A DNA stretch of 35,174 bases from assembly GCA_043798715.1 (NCBI GenBank), contig JAZDOK010000083.1, positions 1-35,174 on the forward strand, in the 5' to 3' direction. This document shows positions 14,735-22,196 of this stretch, piece after piece. Under the pieces are notes generated by a model, which searched no databases, was not told the DNA's origin, and worked only from the letters and a program-made list of their open reading frames with translations. The DNA comes from JAZDOK01 sp043798715 (lineage in GTDB: Bacteria > Vulcanimicrobiota > JAZDOK01). The number at the start of each line of letters is the position of its first letter. The stretch's first letter is position 1. A program made the position numbers and the translations under genes.

Positions 14735-14866
14735 CCTCCATTCTTTGTGCAGTCCTCAAACGAGCATGTGAGTTCTTCCAATCGTTTGTCGTGCGCTTTT
14801 GAAGCCTTCCAGAATCTCAGACGAACGCCGGGAGTCCCAACGCCCCTCTCATCTGCAGGATAGCAC

Positions 14867-14989
14867 CTACGTCGTCTTGCTCCTCCTTCGCCATGAGTCT
14901 TCGCCGACCATTTCTTCCAACTCAGCCCAGGAGAAGGGCCGGCCAAGTTCCCAGCCCAAGTTCTTCTCAATCTGCTCTCTCGTTGCCAT
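14867..14989 (-). CDS. Possible tiny gene next to the integrase (40 aa)
   Basis: This short frame starts 15 bases after the integrase stop, with AGAGG about 11 bases before the ATG. It encodes 40 residues with a plausible helical sequence (REQIEKNLGWELGRPFSWAE). Its end overlaps another tiny frame (14817-14894, 25 residues, MAKEEQDD...). A longer overlapping frame at 14692-15000 has a compositionally odd product and its ribosome site abuts the start. An excisionase-like gene would be expected near here, but nothing proves this is one. Confidence 0.3.
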   Translation of the reverse strand: MATREQIEKNLGWELGRPFSWAELEEMVGEDSWRRRSKTT

Positions 14990-15004
14990 GTTCTTTTCAT
15001 CCTC

Positions 15005-15940
15005 TTATTTTATTTTCCTCACCCGGTGCCGCTCCGGTATAAGCGCAAGCACAGGGGAAGCCCGCTGATGCTCTGCCCGAATGTCTTCCTGGGTCAGAGC
15101 AAGATACTTCTTTGTCATGGTCAGGTCAGAATGACCCATCATCCGCTGCAGGCTGAAGACGTTGCCGCCGTTCCGCAGGAAGTTCAAGGCGAAGGCGTGC
15201 CTGAGCGAATAAGGCGTTATTTTGACGCCCAGCTTCTTCACATACTTCTCCAGCACATGCCCCCAGCCGGAGGAGCTCATCGGCCTGCCTGAGAACGTCG
15301 GAAAGAGGGGAACAGATAGCGCCCATCCGGGATGTCGTGCAGAGATTACCTCATGGAGGGCCTTTGCAGTCGGTGGGGATATTGGAAGGGTTCTTCTTGT
15401 TCTGGTCTTTGCGCTTTCGGCTTTCACATAGACTTCCAGGGCCGGGAGGTTCACGTCAGAGGGCCGCAGGGCCAGAGCCTCACCGGGTCTTATGCCGGTA
15501 TCGAAGCAGAGAAAGAGAAGCGCCCGGTCACGCAGGCCGGCGAAAGTCGAAACATCGGGGAGGGAGAGAAGCCGGGTCAGAATTTCGGGAGGGATGTTTA
15601 CAATCCGCCCTTCATCCTTTCGCTTGGGAAGTCCTGCCGTCGGGTCTTTCTGCAGGTAGCCTTCCCGGCAGCACCATGAGAAGAAGCCCCGCAGGTATTC
15701 CCTCCGCAGGTTGTAGGTTGTAGGTTTTATGCCCTCCTGGGCCATGTAGGACAGGACGGCCTCTCTTAAATGGTCGGGGTAACTGTCCGGGTATCTATGG
15801 AAGAAGCGGGTCACATGGTCGGCATAGTCTTTCAGGGTTCGGGGAGCCCGTCCCTCAACCTGCTTCCAGAAGATGAAAAGCTTCAGAATTTCTTTCCAAG
15901 TCTCAGGGATGTCCCGGTGAAGACGAAGAACCTCTGCCAT
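15005..15940 (-). CDS. Tyrosine recombinase / integrase of the element
   Basis: The ATG at 15940 is chosen for the AGAGGTGG site about 8 bases upstream, giving 311 residues. The N-terminal half is a SAM-like core-binding domain. The catalytic part has the first Arg in TGIRPGEALAL, then YSLRHAFALNFL (box II, with Tyr in place of the usual first His), GHSDLTMTKKY with the GHS His, and the nucleophile Tyr at the end of that motif. It resembles XerC/D-like phage integrases. It reads away from the intact tRNA-Ser, next to the candidate arm site at 16006-16022, and should integrate and excise the element. Confidence 0.92.
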   Translation of the reverse strand: MAEVLRLHRDIPETWKEILKLFIFWKQVEGRAPRTLKDYADHVTRFFHRYPDSYPDHLREAVLSYMAQEGIKPTTYNLRREYLRGFFSWCCREGYLQKDPTAGLPKRKDEGRIVNIPPEILTRLLSLPDVSTFAGLRDRALLFLCFDTGIRPGEALALRPSDVNLPALEVYVKAESAKTRTRRTLPISPPTAKALHEVISARHPGWALSVPLFPTFSGRPMSSSGWGHVLEKYVKKLGVKITPYSLRHAFALNFLRNGGNVFSLQRMMGHSDLTMTKKYLALTQEDIRAEHQRASPVLALIPERHRVRKIK

Positions 15941-15960
15941 GAGAACCACCTCTTCCTAAC

Positions 15961-15976
15961 CGCTTCGTTTGAAGCG
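15961..15976 (-). promoter_or_regulatory. Perfect hairpin just upstream of the integrase gene
   Basis: CGCTTC and GAAGCG form a 6-bp stem with a GTTT loop (AAAC on the transcript strand). It lies 20 bases before the integrase start, adjacent to the ribosome site. It could be an operator or an RNA structure that limits integrase translation. Confidence 0.4.
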
Positions 15977-16005
15977 ATGGAAAAGGCAAATTTTTGGGGG
16001 CTCCG

Positions 16006-16022
16006 TCAGGAGCAACGGTTTC
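16006..16022 (+). repeat. 17-bp repeat inside right end of the element (candidate integrase arm site)
   Basis: This is identical to 7488-7504 in the same orientation and lies 82 bases inside the right attachment core. In the circular form the two copies would flank the joined core, as arm sites do. Confidence 0.6.
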
Positions 16023-16069
16023 GGCATTTTGGGGCCTGTTTTAAGCCGGTTTTTAGCCCGGCCTTCGCA

Positions 16070-16084
16070 GCCTCGAAAAGTGCC
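16070..16084 (+). repeat. 15-bp repeat GCCTCGAAAAGTGCC, copy 3
   Basis: It differs from the 8607 copy at one base and lies 20 bases inside the right attachment core. Its last part overlaps the segment similar to the chromosomal flank at 7335-7362. Confidence 0.4.
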
Positions 16085-16105
16085 TTAGAACCTCTTCTGA
16101 TGAGC

Positions 16106-16195
16106 TGGCGGAGAGGGAGGGATTCGAACCCCCGGAGGACTCGCGCCCTCAACGGTTTTCAAGACCGCCGCTATCGACCGCTCAGCCACCTCTCC
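16106..16195 (-). tRNA. tRNA-Ser(UGA), intact
   Basis: On the minus strand the gene is 90 bases including an encoded CCA. The 5' strand GGAGAGG pairs with CCTCTCC before discriminator G and CCA. The anticodon loop CTTGAAA gives anticodon UGA. A long variable arm and a GGTTCGAATCC T arm are present, as expected for a class II serine tRNA. It has its own promoter at 16249-16277. The element is inserted at this gene; integration regenerated a full tRNA here. Confidence 0.97.
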
Positions 16196-16205
16196 ACTCT
16201 TAAAG

Positions 16206-16246
16206 AAGCCAGAATTCGGAATCTTTAGAATTCCGGCTCCTGGCTT
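16206..16246 (-). terminator. Inverted repeat between the TPR gene and tRNA-Ser
   Basis: AAGCCA+GAATTC on one side (16206-16217) and GAATTC...TGGCTT on the other (16228-16246) can pair, with a seven-base bulge. It lies downstream of the minus-strand TPR gene and could reduce readthrough into the tRNA. There is no long T-run. Confidence 0.35.
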
Positions 16247-16248
16247 TT

Positions 16249-16277
16249 ATTATACCCCAGCGGACTTATTTCTTCAA
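16249..16277 (-). promoter_or_regulatory. Promoter of tRNA-Ser(UGA)
   Basis: On the minus strand TTGAAG (16272-16277), a 17-base spacer and a perfect TATAAT (16249-16254) sit upstream of the tRNA. The -35 box overlaps the last codons of the TPR gene. Confidence 0.65.
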
Positions 16278-18341
16278 TTCCAGAATTGTTTTTTCCGCCC
16301 TGGAGGCGAATTCACCCTTGGGCTCCCGCTTCAGGTACTCGAGAAACGCTCTTCTGGCCTTGGCTTTCTGCCCTTTTTCCTTCCAGCACTCGCCCAGACG
16401 GAAGTAGGGATCCCCGTAGTCGGGTTCCATCTTGAGGGACTCCTGGTATTCCTTGAGAGCGAATTCGTATTTTTTTTCCTGCTGGTATATCTGGCCAATG
16501 TAGTAGTGGGCATAGACGGCCGCCTGGGATTCGGGCTCAAGCTGAATGGCCCGGTTCAGCTCCCTCCCCGCCTCGTCGAGACGGTTCAGGTGAAAGTAAA
16601 CGATTCCGATGTTGTTGTGGATCATCGCCGAGGCGGGATCCAGCTTGAGAGCCTTTCGATATTCGGAGAGAGCCTCCTCGTACTTGTGCAGGTTGGTGTA
16701 GGCCCACCCGAGGTTGTTCAGGAGGCCGATATCTCCGGGTTTAAGTTCCGCGGCTTTTTCAAAGACTACCAAAGCCTCGTCGTTCTTGGATTGATCCACG
16801 TAAAGCCAGCCGAGGTTGCTGTAGGCCTCGACGGATTCCGGATTGAGCTGGATGGATTTTTTATACTCCTCGATGGCTTTGGGAAAATCTTCCTTGTTTT
16901 CGTAGGCCCATCCAAGACAAAAATGAAGGTGCGAGGAGTTCGGATTGAAATCCAGGGCTTTCTGAAAATCTCTGAGTGCTTCATCCCACATCCGCATATG
17001 AATATGGATATTACCCCGCAATTCATAGTTCTCCGGGGCGTTCGGTTCAAGTTTCAGCGCCAATTTGGCCTGTTTCAGTGCGTCCCCGTGACGTCCCAGG
17101 GCCAGAAGGGCCGCTCCGAGGTTTTGAAAAGCCTGAACGCCGATCTTGGGATTCAGCTCTATGGCTTTTTCCAGATGCCCGACGGCCTCTTCAAATTTCT
17201 CCGTCTTGACGGCGCAGAGGCCGGCCTGATAGTGTGCGTCGCCGAATTCCAGGTCCATTTCAGAGGCCTGGATGAATTCCCCGTAGGCATTCTCGTATTC
17301 GTTCTTGGCTATGTAGGCCTGTCCGAGGCTGAAGTGGGCGCTCAGGGTGTACTGTGCTTCATCCTCGGCCGTTTCGATGGCCTGTTTGAACTGTCCGATT
17401 GCTTCATCCATTGCTCCCAGGTGGTAATAACTCCATCCCAGCTTCAGATGGGCCGCGGTGTATTCCGGAAAGAGTTCCAGTGCCTGCTGGAAAGCTTCAA
17501 CGGATTCTTCCAGGAGCCCCATTTCCTGGAAGACGCAACCCATCCCGTTGTGCGGGAAGGGCATCTCGGGATCCAGATTCAGGGCCTCTTCGAAAGCCTT
17601 CAGGGCTTTTTCATGCTCGTCGGTCTGGTAGAAGAGCCAGCCAAGGTTGTTGTAAACAAGGGGAACTTCCGGTTCAAGCTCGATGGCCTTTTTGTATTCC
17701 TCCACCGCTTCTGCGTAAACGCCTTTCTTGTGAAAGGCATTGGCCAGAAAAAAGTGCGTGGGCCCGGACTCGGGGTTGGTGAGGATCGCGGCTTGAAACT
17801 CGGCGATCGACTCATCAACGCGTCCGTTCTGTTCAAAGACGAGGCCTAGGTGGTGATGTGCTTCGGCATTGCCTGGATCTTTCTCGATAGAACGTTTCAA
17901 CTGGCGTTCCGCGTCTTCCAGCATTCCCAGATGGTAAAAGGCAATGCCGCTTTTAAGAAGACGATTTTTTTCACTTTCCTCTTTTTCAAGACGCCGCTTT
18001 TCCTTCTCGACATAGGATGCCAGAAAAGATTCGCTGTCCTGGTAATCTTCCTGGCTCACTTCGGGCATGCCAATTTCCGCTTCGTCGAAAAATTGCTCTG
18101 AAAACTGGGCCTTCTTCTCCGCAAGGTGTTTTTTCAGACGTTCGGCTACTGGAAGAAGCGCTTCTTCCTCGCCGGTAAGTCCGATGCCTTCAATGGAATT
18201 TCCGTCCTTCGAAGAAAGCAAAGGAAATATCCTCGTCGTGGGGAGCGTATTTATCTTTAGAAGGAGAATCAGGTTGTATATTGCTTTCCCGTTTTTTTTA
18301 GGGTCATTATCCAGCCTGAAATGATATCTGATCGTTTTCAA
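16266..18341 (-). CDS. TPR-repeat protein (691 aa), cytoplasmic
   Basis: It starts at TTG 18341 with GGGAGGC six bases upstream; no ATG is better placed. Residues 1-70 form an N-terminal domain I do not recognise (MKTIRYHFRLDNDPKK..., LLLKINTLPTTRIFPLL). A charged helical linker with EKEKRRLEKEESEKN follows. From about residue 128 to the end are roughly 16 TPRs with good consensus, for example AEAHHHLGLVFEQNGRVDES. There is no signal peptide or membrane segment, so it should be a soluble scaffold. It is divergent from the large TPR operon that starts at 18585. Confidence 0.85.
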   Translation of the reverse strand: MKTIRYHFRLDNDPKKNGKAIYNLILLLKINTLPTTRIFPLLSSKDGNSIEGIGLTGEEEALLPVAERLKKHLAEKKAQFSEQFFDEAEIGMPEVSQEDYQDSESFLASYVEKEKRRLEKEESEKNRLLKSGIAFYHLGMLEDAERQLKRSIEKDPGNAEAHHHLGLVFEQNGRVDESIAEFQAAILTNPESGPTHFFLANAFHKKGVYAEAVEEYKKAIELEPEVPLVYNNLGWLFYQTDEHEKALKAFEEALNLDPEMPFPHNGMGCVFQEMGLLEESVEAFQQALELFPEYTAAHLKLGWSYYHLGAMDEAIGQFKQAIETAEDEAQYTLSAHFSLGQAYIAKNEYENAYGEFIQASEMDLEFGDAHYQAGLCAVKTEKFEEAVGHLEKAIELNPKIGVQAFQNLGAALLALGRHGDALKQAKLALKLEPNAPENYELRGNIHIHMRMWDEALRDFQKALDFNPNSSHLHFCLGWAYENKEDFPKAIEEYKKSIQLNPESVEAYSNLGWLYVDQSKNDEALVVFEKAAELKPGDIGLLNNLGWAYTNLHKYEEALSEYRKALKLDPASAMIHNNIGIVYFHLNRLDEAGRELNRAIQLEPESQAAVYAHYYIGQIYQQEKKYEFALKEYQESLKMEPDYGDPYFRLGECWKEKGQKAKARRAFLEYLKREPKGEFASRAEKTILELKK

Positions 18342-18495
18342 CTGGCGCCTCCCGGAGTGGCATTAAAAGCGTGAATCAAGTGGATATTCTGACAACAGGC
18401 GAAGAATTCCTTCCGCTTTCCCATGATTCCGGCAGGCGCCGGCAGAAGGGTTCCGGCACAAGACATTGGAGGACTCCAGGGAAGATAAAGGTTTC

Positions 18496-18524
18496 TTGCG
18501 AAGCATTTAGAATTATAGTATAAT
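18496..18524 (+). promoter_or_regulatory. Promoter of the TPR/Roadblock operon
   Basis: TTGCGA (18496-18501), a 17-base spacer and a perfect TATAAT (18519-18524) read rightward. The predicted start near 18531 gives a leader of about 55 bases before the first gene. Confidence 0.6.
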
Positions 18525-18584
18525 GATGTTTGATTTACTGCGGGGTTATCCCGGGTTTCCGATACTGGAAAGTTGGTGGCGTTC

Positions 18585-21500
18585 ATGTCCGAAGAGATAG
18601 AGTCTCTGGAACGCGAAGCAGATGCTCTATTTGAGGCAAAAAACTGGGATGGGGCTCTCGAAAAATACAATCTGGTAATGCAGGCGGACTCCCAGAATGA
18701 GCAGGCGTGTTTTCGCCTTGCGATGGTTTACGGCATCCGGGGGCTTCTTTCCTCCGTGGTCACCCAGTATTTTCAGTTGATTGATATTCTGGAGGCCAAG
18801 GGGGATATAGACTCCGCCCTCGCTTATACACGACTGGCGGCCAAGCTTTCCCCGGAGGACACAAATCCGAGGATGCGCATGATCCTTCTCTATCAGAAGA
18901 AGGGCAACAAAGAAGAGGTCATCCGCCTTTCGCTTTCTCTGGCCAGGTTGTTCACGGAATTGGGTATGGGGGACCAATCAATAGCCCTTCTGGGCCGGGC
19001 CCAGGAAAACGATCCCGACAACCTGGAAATCGGCCTGGAAATCGCCGAGACGCACATCAGCAACGGGCAGATACATGACGGCCTGATGCACTACCGCCTG
19101 ATGGCGGAAAAATTTTTCAAGAAGGGCGACGTCGAAAAAGCCGCCGAAGCTTACCGCCGTATCAAAAGAATTCAGCCGGACGACTCCGATATTCTCTACA
19201 CCCTTGGCTCGATCTACTTGAAGACCAACAAACTGAATGAGGCGGAGGCTGAATTCAGAGCGATTCTGCGCCACAACCTGGGTAACACCGAGGCCTTGAC
19301 CGCACTGGGCAATGTCTGCCAGTTGAAAGGACAATTCCGGGATGCCGTTCTGGCCTTCAACAAGATCCTTTCAATCAATCCTCACGAGGTTTTTGCCAAG
19401 GAGAAGCTCGGTGAACTCTATCAGGCCCAGGGCTCCACCGGGGAATCCGTCAAGCATTATTTAATGGCGGCTCAGAGTTACCAAATGTCGGGTTCCGAAG
19501 AGAGGGCCATCAAGCTGTACCAGCGAGTCCTGACCCTTGATCAGACCAATCCGACCGCCTGCCGGGAGCTGACCAACATGGGTGCGCCCCTGGTCGGAGA
19601 AGAAAGTGAGGTCACTCCGGCGCCATTTGTGCCTTCCTGGCCGCACACGGAGGCGGAGATTGTCCGGAAAGAAGCCAAATCATCTCTTATTTCATCTTCA
19701 ACCGATGAGGCTGTTCAATCTCCGTCATCGGGCTCAACTCCCGAAGAGGCCGGGCAGTCAGATGAGGCTCCGGCCAAGGTGGAGGGAAAGTCGCTTTCAA
19801 AACCCGGCTTGTTACGCAAGCGGGGAGCAGGAGAAGGGAAATTCGGCAAGTCCGGTCTCATCAAGCCTAAAGACAAGACAGGGCTTTTGAAAGCAAGAGG
19901 AGAGAAGGCGGAACTTTCGAAGCAGAAAACCCTCTCCCGGAGCGGAGAGGCCGGAGATGAAGAGGCGGCAGCTCCACCCCCGGCACTCGTTACTGCGGAC
20001 CTCGTTCAAAAAATAGCTCCCTTTGTTCATCCGGCCAAAATCGAGATTGCCTCCTCTCCTTCGCTCCTCACTAAAGCTCCCATGCCTCAGCCGGTTTTCC
20101 CGGAGTTCATACCTCCTCCTGTTGAACCAGTGGCGGAGGAAACGCCTCCGGTGGAAGTTTCTCCTCCGAAAGTGGAAGCAGAACCGCCCCTGCCCCTCCC
20201 TCCGCTGCCTGTAATACAGATTGAGCAGCCGGTAATTGAAGTGGCAGTCCGGAAAAAGGCGACTGTAAGAACTTATGACAGTTCTTCTGAGGATGATCTG
20301 GTTATTTCCCGCGTCAAAGTGCTGGAGGAAGACAATAATATTGTGGGCGCGTTCCACGCTTATCGGCAAATCCTGGAGGCCCAGCCGGACAGTCAGGCCG
20401 TCAGGAAGGAACTGGGAGATTTGTATCTCAAGCACGCCATGCTGACCGCCGCCATCGAGGAATACAGTTACCTGGTCAAGAGCGACCCGGAAAACCAGGA
20501 ATACCATCGCCGGCTTATTCTGGCTCTCGGCTGGGGTGATGACGGGAAGGCCCTGATTGGGGCCATGGAGGCTCTGGCGGATTTACTCTACCGGGTGTGC
20601 CCGGACGAGGTGGAATCCCTGGATATCTACCAGAAAATCGCGGTCCTTGAGGAGTATCATGTTAAGTCGCGAGAGGCGCTGGCCGGGATCTACATGAAGA
20701 AAGGATTACCCAAGGCGGCGCTGGGACACTACATGGCCCAGGCCGAAGCGCTTCTTCAGAATGACCTGCCTATGGAAGCTCTTGAGGTTTATAAGAAAGT
20801 ATTTGAGATCACACCGGCGACGGAAATCCAGGAAAAAATTGCCAAACTTTATCTTGAACACGGTTTCATCCCGGAAGCGCTCCAGGAGTTTCTGTCCCTA
20901 ACCGGCAAGTACATGGAGATGGAGAACTGGGGAAAAGCCGCCTTTTCCCTAGAAGAGGCCGTCCGCCTGGCGCCCGGAGATATCGAGGCCCACCGGAACC
21001 TGGTCGAAATATACCGCAAGCTGCAGGACACTGAAAGAGCCCTTGAGGCGAGCGTCGTTTTAGCCGGGATCCTCAAGGAGGGAGGACGCTGGGATGAGGC
21101 CCGTGATATCCTGGAAGCCATTCTGGCCGAAAACGGCAACCGCTATGATTTAATGCGGGAACTTGTTGATGTCTATCTGGCCCAGGGGGCGCTGGACCGG
21201 GCACTGGAGAAGATTCAGCTTCTTTCAGAGGTCTATTCCCGGCAGAAACAATACCCCGAGGCGATAGGACTCTATCAGAAGCTCCTTGAAATCATGCCCG
21301 ATGATCTGGCCGCCAAGGAAAAATTGGCCGCCTTTTACATCCTTGGCGGGGAGCGGGACAAGGCTCTTGAGGAACTCCTCTTCCTGGCGGAGCGCTTTGC
21401 CGAACGCAGGGAATGGGACGAAGTCATCAGGATCTATCGCAAGGCTCTGACTTCCATTGAGGAGAGGAACCCGGAGATCCACTTTCAGCTCGGCGTCATC

Positions 21501-22160
21501 CTGGCGGACAGAAAACACAACATCCGCGAGGCCGTCCAGGAATTCCGGAGGGTGTATGAACTGGAACCTCAGAACGGCCAGGCCATCCAGCGTCTCATCT
21601 CCTGCTACCTGGAAGAGAACCGTCCTCAGGAAGCTGTCGCCATGCTGAACAAGCTGATGGAAATCGATCCCTCCAATGCGACGCTCAGGGATCAGATCCT
21701 GGAAGACTACCAGAAACGGGCGGAGGAATCGCCGGACGATCTGAGATCCCGCTTCAACCTGGGCGTCATCTATAAGGAGCTCTCCATGCTGGATAACGCC
21801 ATCGAGCAGTTTCAGCAGACCAAGAGGTATCCTGAGATGCTGCTGCAGTCCTATAACATGCTGGGCATCTGCTTTGCCGAAAAGCCCGGTATGAGGGACG
21901 TGGCCGTCAAACAGTTTAAAAAGGGGCTGGAGACAAAGGGGTACAAGGATGAAGAATACCTGGAACTGAACTACAACCTGGCACGTCTTTACGAAAGTTG
22001 GGGTATGCTGGCGGAAGCGCTGAAGTTCTATCAGGATGCTTATTCAGCGGACATCTCTTTCAGGGATGTTTCACAGAGAATCAAGCAGATTCAGGACGAA
22101 ATGCGCTCTGCCGGAAGCGGAAAAGTGACCAGGCTTATTCCAAGGGAAAAATCGGAATGA
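18585..22160 (+). CDS. Giant TPR protein 1 (1191 aa) with charged/Pro-rich linker
   Basis: I choose ATG 18585 (GGTGG just before it); TTG 18573 and GTG 18576 are alternatives in the same frame. Residues about 1-340 are TPRs. About 345-555 is a low-complexity Ser/Pro/Glu linker holding three copies of a basic motif: KPGLLRKRG, KSGLIKPKD and KTGLLKARG. About 560-1190 are more TPRs. The last 75 residues (GYKDEEYLELNYNLARLYES then RDVSQRI) match the end of the next protein, so the two are paralogous. It is cytosolic by sequence. It heads a run of seven same-strand genes with spacings under 40 bases, so it is probably a scaffold of one complex. Confidence 0.85.
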   Translation: MSEEIESLEREADALFEAKNWDGALEKYNLVMQADSQNEQACFRLAMVYGIRGLLSSVVTQYFQLIDILEAKGDIDSALAYTRLAAKLSPEDTNPRMRMILLYQKKGNKEEVIRLSLSLARLFTELGMGDQSIALLGRAQENDPDNLEIGLEIAETHISNGQIHDGLMHYRLMAEKFFKKGDVEKAAEAYRRIKRIQPDDSDILYTLGSIYLKTNKLNEAEAEFRAILRHNLGNTEALTALGNVCQLKGQFRDAVLAFNKILSINPHEVFAKEKLGELYQAQGSTGESVKHYLMAAQSYQMSGSEERAIKLYQRVLTLDQTNPTACRELTNMGAPLVGEESEVTPAPFVPSWPHTEAEIVRKEAKSSLISSSTDEAVQSPSSGSTPEEAGQSDEAPAKVEGKSLSKPGLLRKRGAGEGKFGKSGLIKPKDKTGLLKARGEKAELSKQKTLSRSGEAGDEEAAAPPPALVTADLVQKIAPFVHPAKIEIASSPSLLTKAPMPQPVFPEFIPPPVEPVAEETPPVEVSPPKVEAEPPLPLPPLPVIQIEQPVIEVAVRKKATVRTYDSSSEDDLVISRVKVLEEDNNIVGAFHAYRQILEAQPDSQAVRKELGDLYLKHAMLTAAIEEYSYLVKSDPENQEYHRRLILALGWGDDGKALIGAMEALADLLYRVCPDEVESLDIYQKIAVLEEYHVKSREALAGIYMKKGLPKAALGHYMAQAEALLQNDLPMEALEVYKKVFEITPATEIQEKIAKLYLEHGFIPEALQEFLSLTGKYMEMENWGKAAFSLEEAVRLAPGDIEAHRNLVEIYRKLQDTERALEASVVLAGILKEGGRWDEARDILEAILAENGNRYDLMRELVDVYLAQGALDRALEKIQLLSEVYSRQKQYPEAIGLYQKLLEIMPDDLAAKEKLAAFYILGGERDKALEELLFLAERFAERREWDEVIRIYRKALTSIEERNPEIHFQLGVILADRKHNIREAVQEFRRVYELEPQNGQAIQRLISCYLEENRPQEAVAMLNKLMEIDPSNATLRDQILEDYQKRAEESPDDLRSRFNLGVIYKELSMLDNAIEQFQQTKRYPEMLLQSYNMLGICFAEKPGMRDVAVKQFKKGLETKGYKDEEYLELNYNLARLYESWGMLAEALKFYQDAYSADISFRDVSQRIKQIQDEMRSAGSGKVTRLIPREKSE

Positions 22161-22196
22161 AAAGCATGATAAGGATTCTATTTTAAGAGGGAATCT

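Larger units (their letters stand above)
7363..16187. mobile_element. Integrative element of about 8.8 kb in tRNA-Ser(UGA)
   Basis: Two 83-bp direct repeats with a single mismatch (7363-7445 and 16105-16187) bound this region. The right copy is part of an intact tRNA-Ser gene; the left copy lacks the 5' acceptor strand. A tyrosine recombinase (15005-15940) lies next to the intact tRNA, as in most tRNA-targeting elements. Inside are a RepA-like ATPase, a primase, an XRE regulator with a divergent gene, phage-like small genes and a MuF-like gene. No portal, large terminase, capsid or tail genes and no conjugation genes are visible. It therefore resembles a phage satellite or small integrative replicon more than a full prophage or ICE. 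Confidence 0.87.

Noticed and set aside
14692..15000. 102-aa minus-strand frame after the integrase
   Set aside because: Its ribosome site abuts its ATG, the product is Arg-rich and odd, and it overlaps the opposite small gene; the 40-aa frame is somewhat better placed.
16506..17849. Long plus-strand frame (447 aa) opposite the 691-aa TPR gene
   Set aside because: It is an antisense shadow of a strongly TPR-like coding sequence, with no ribosome site or recognisable domains.
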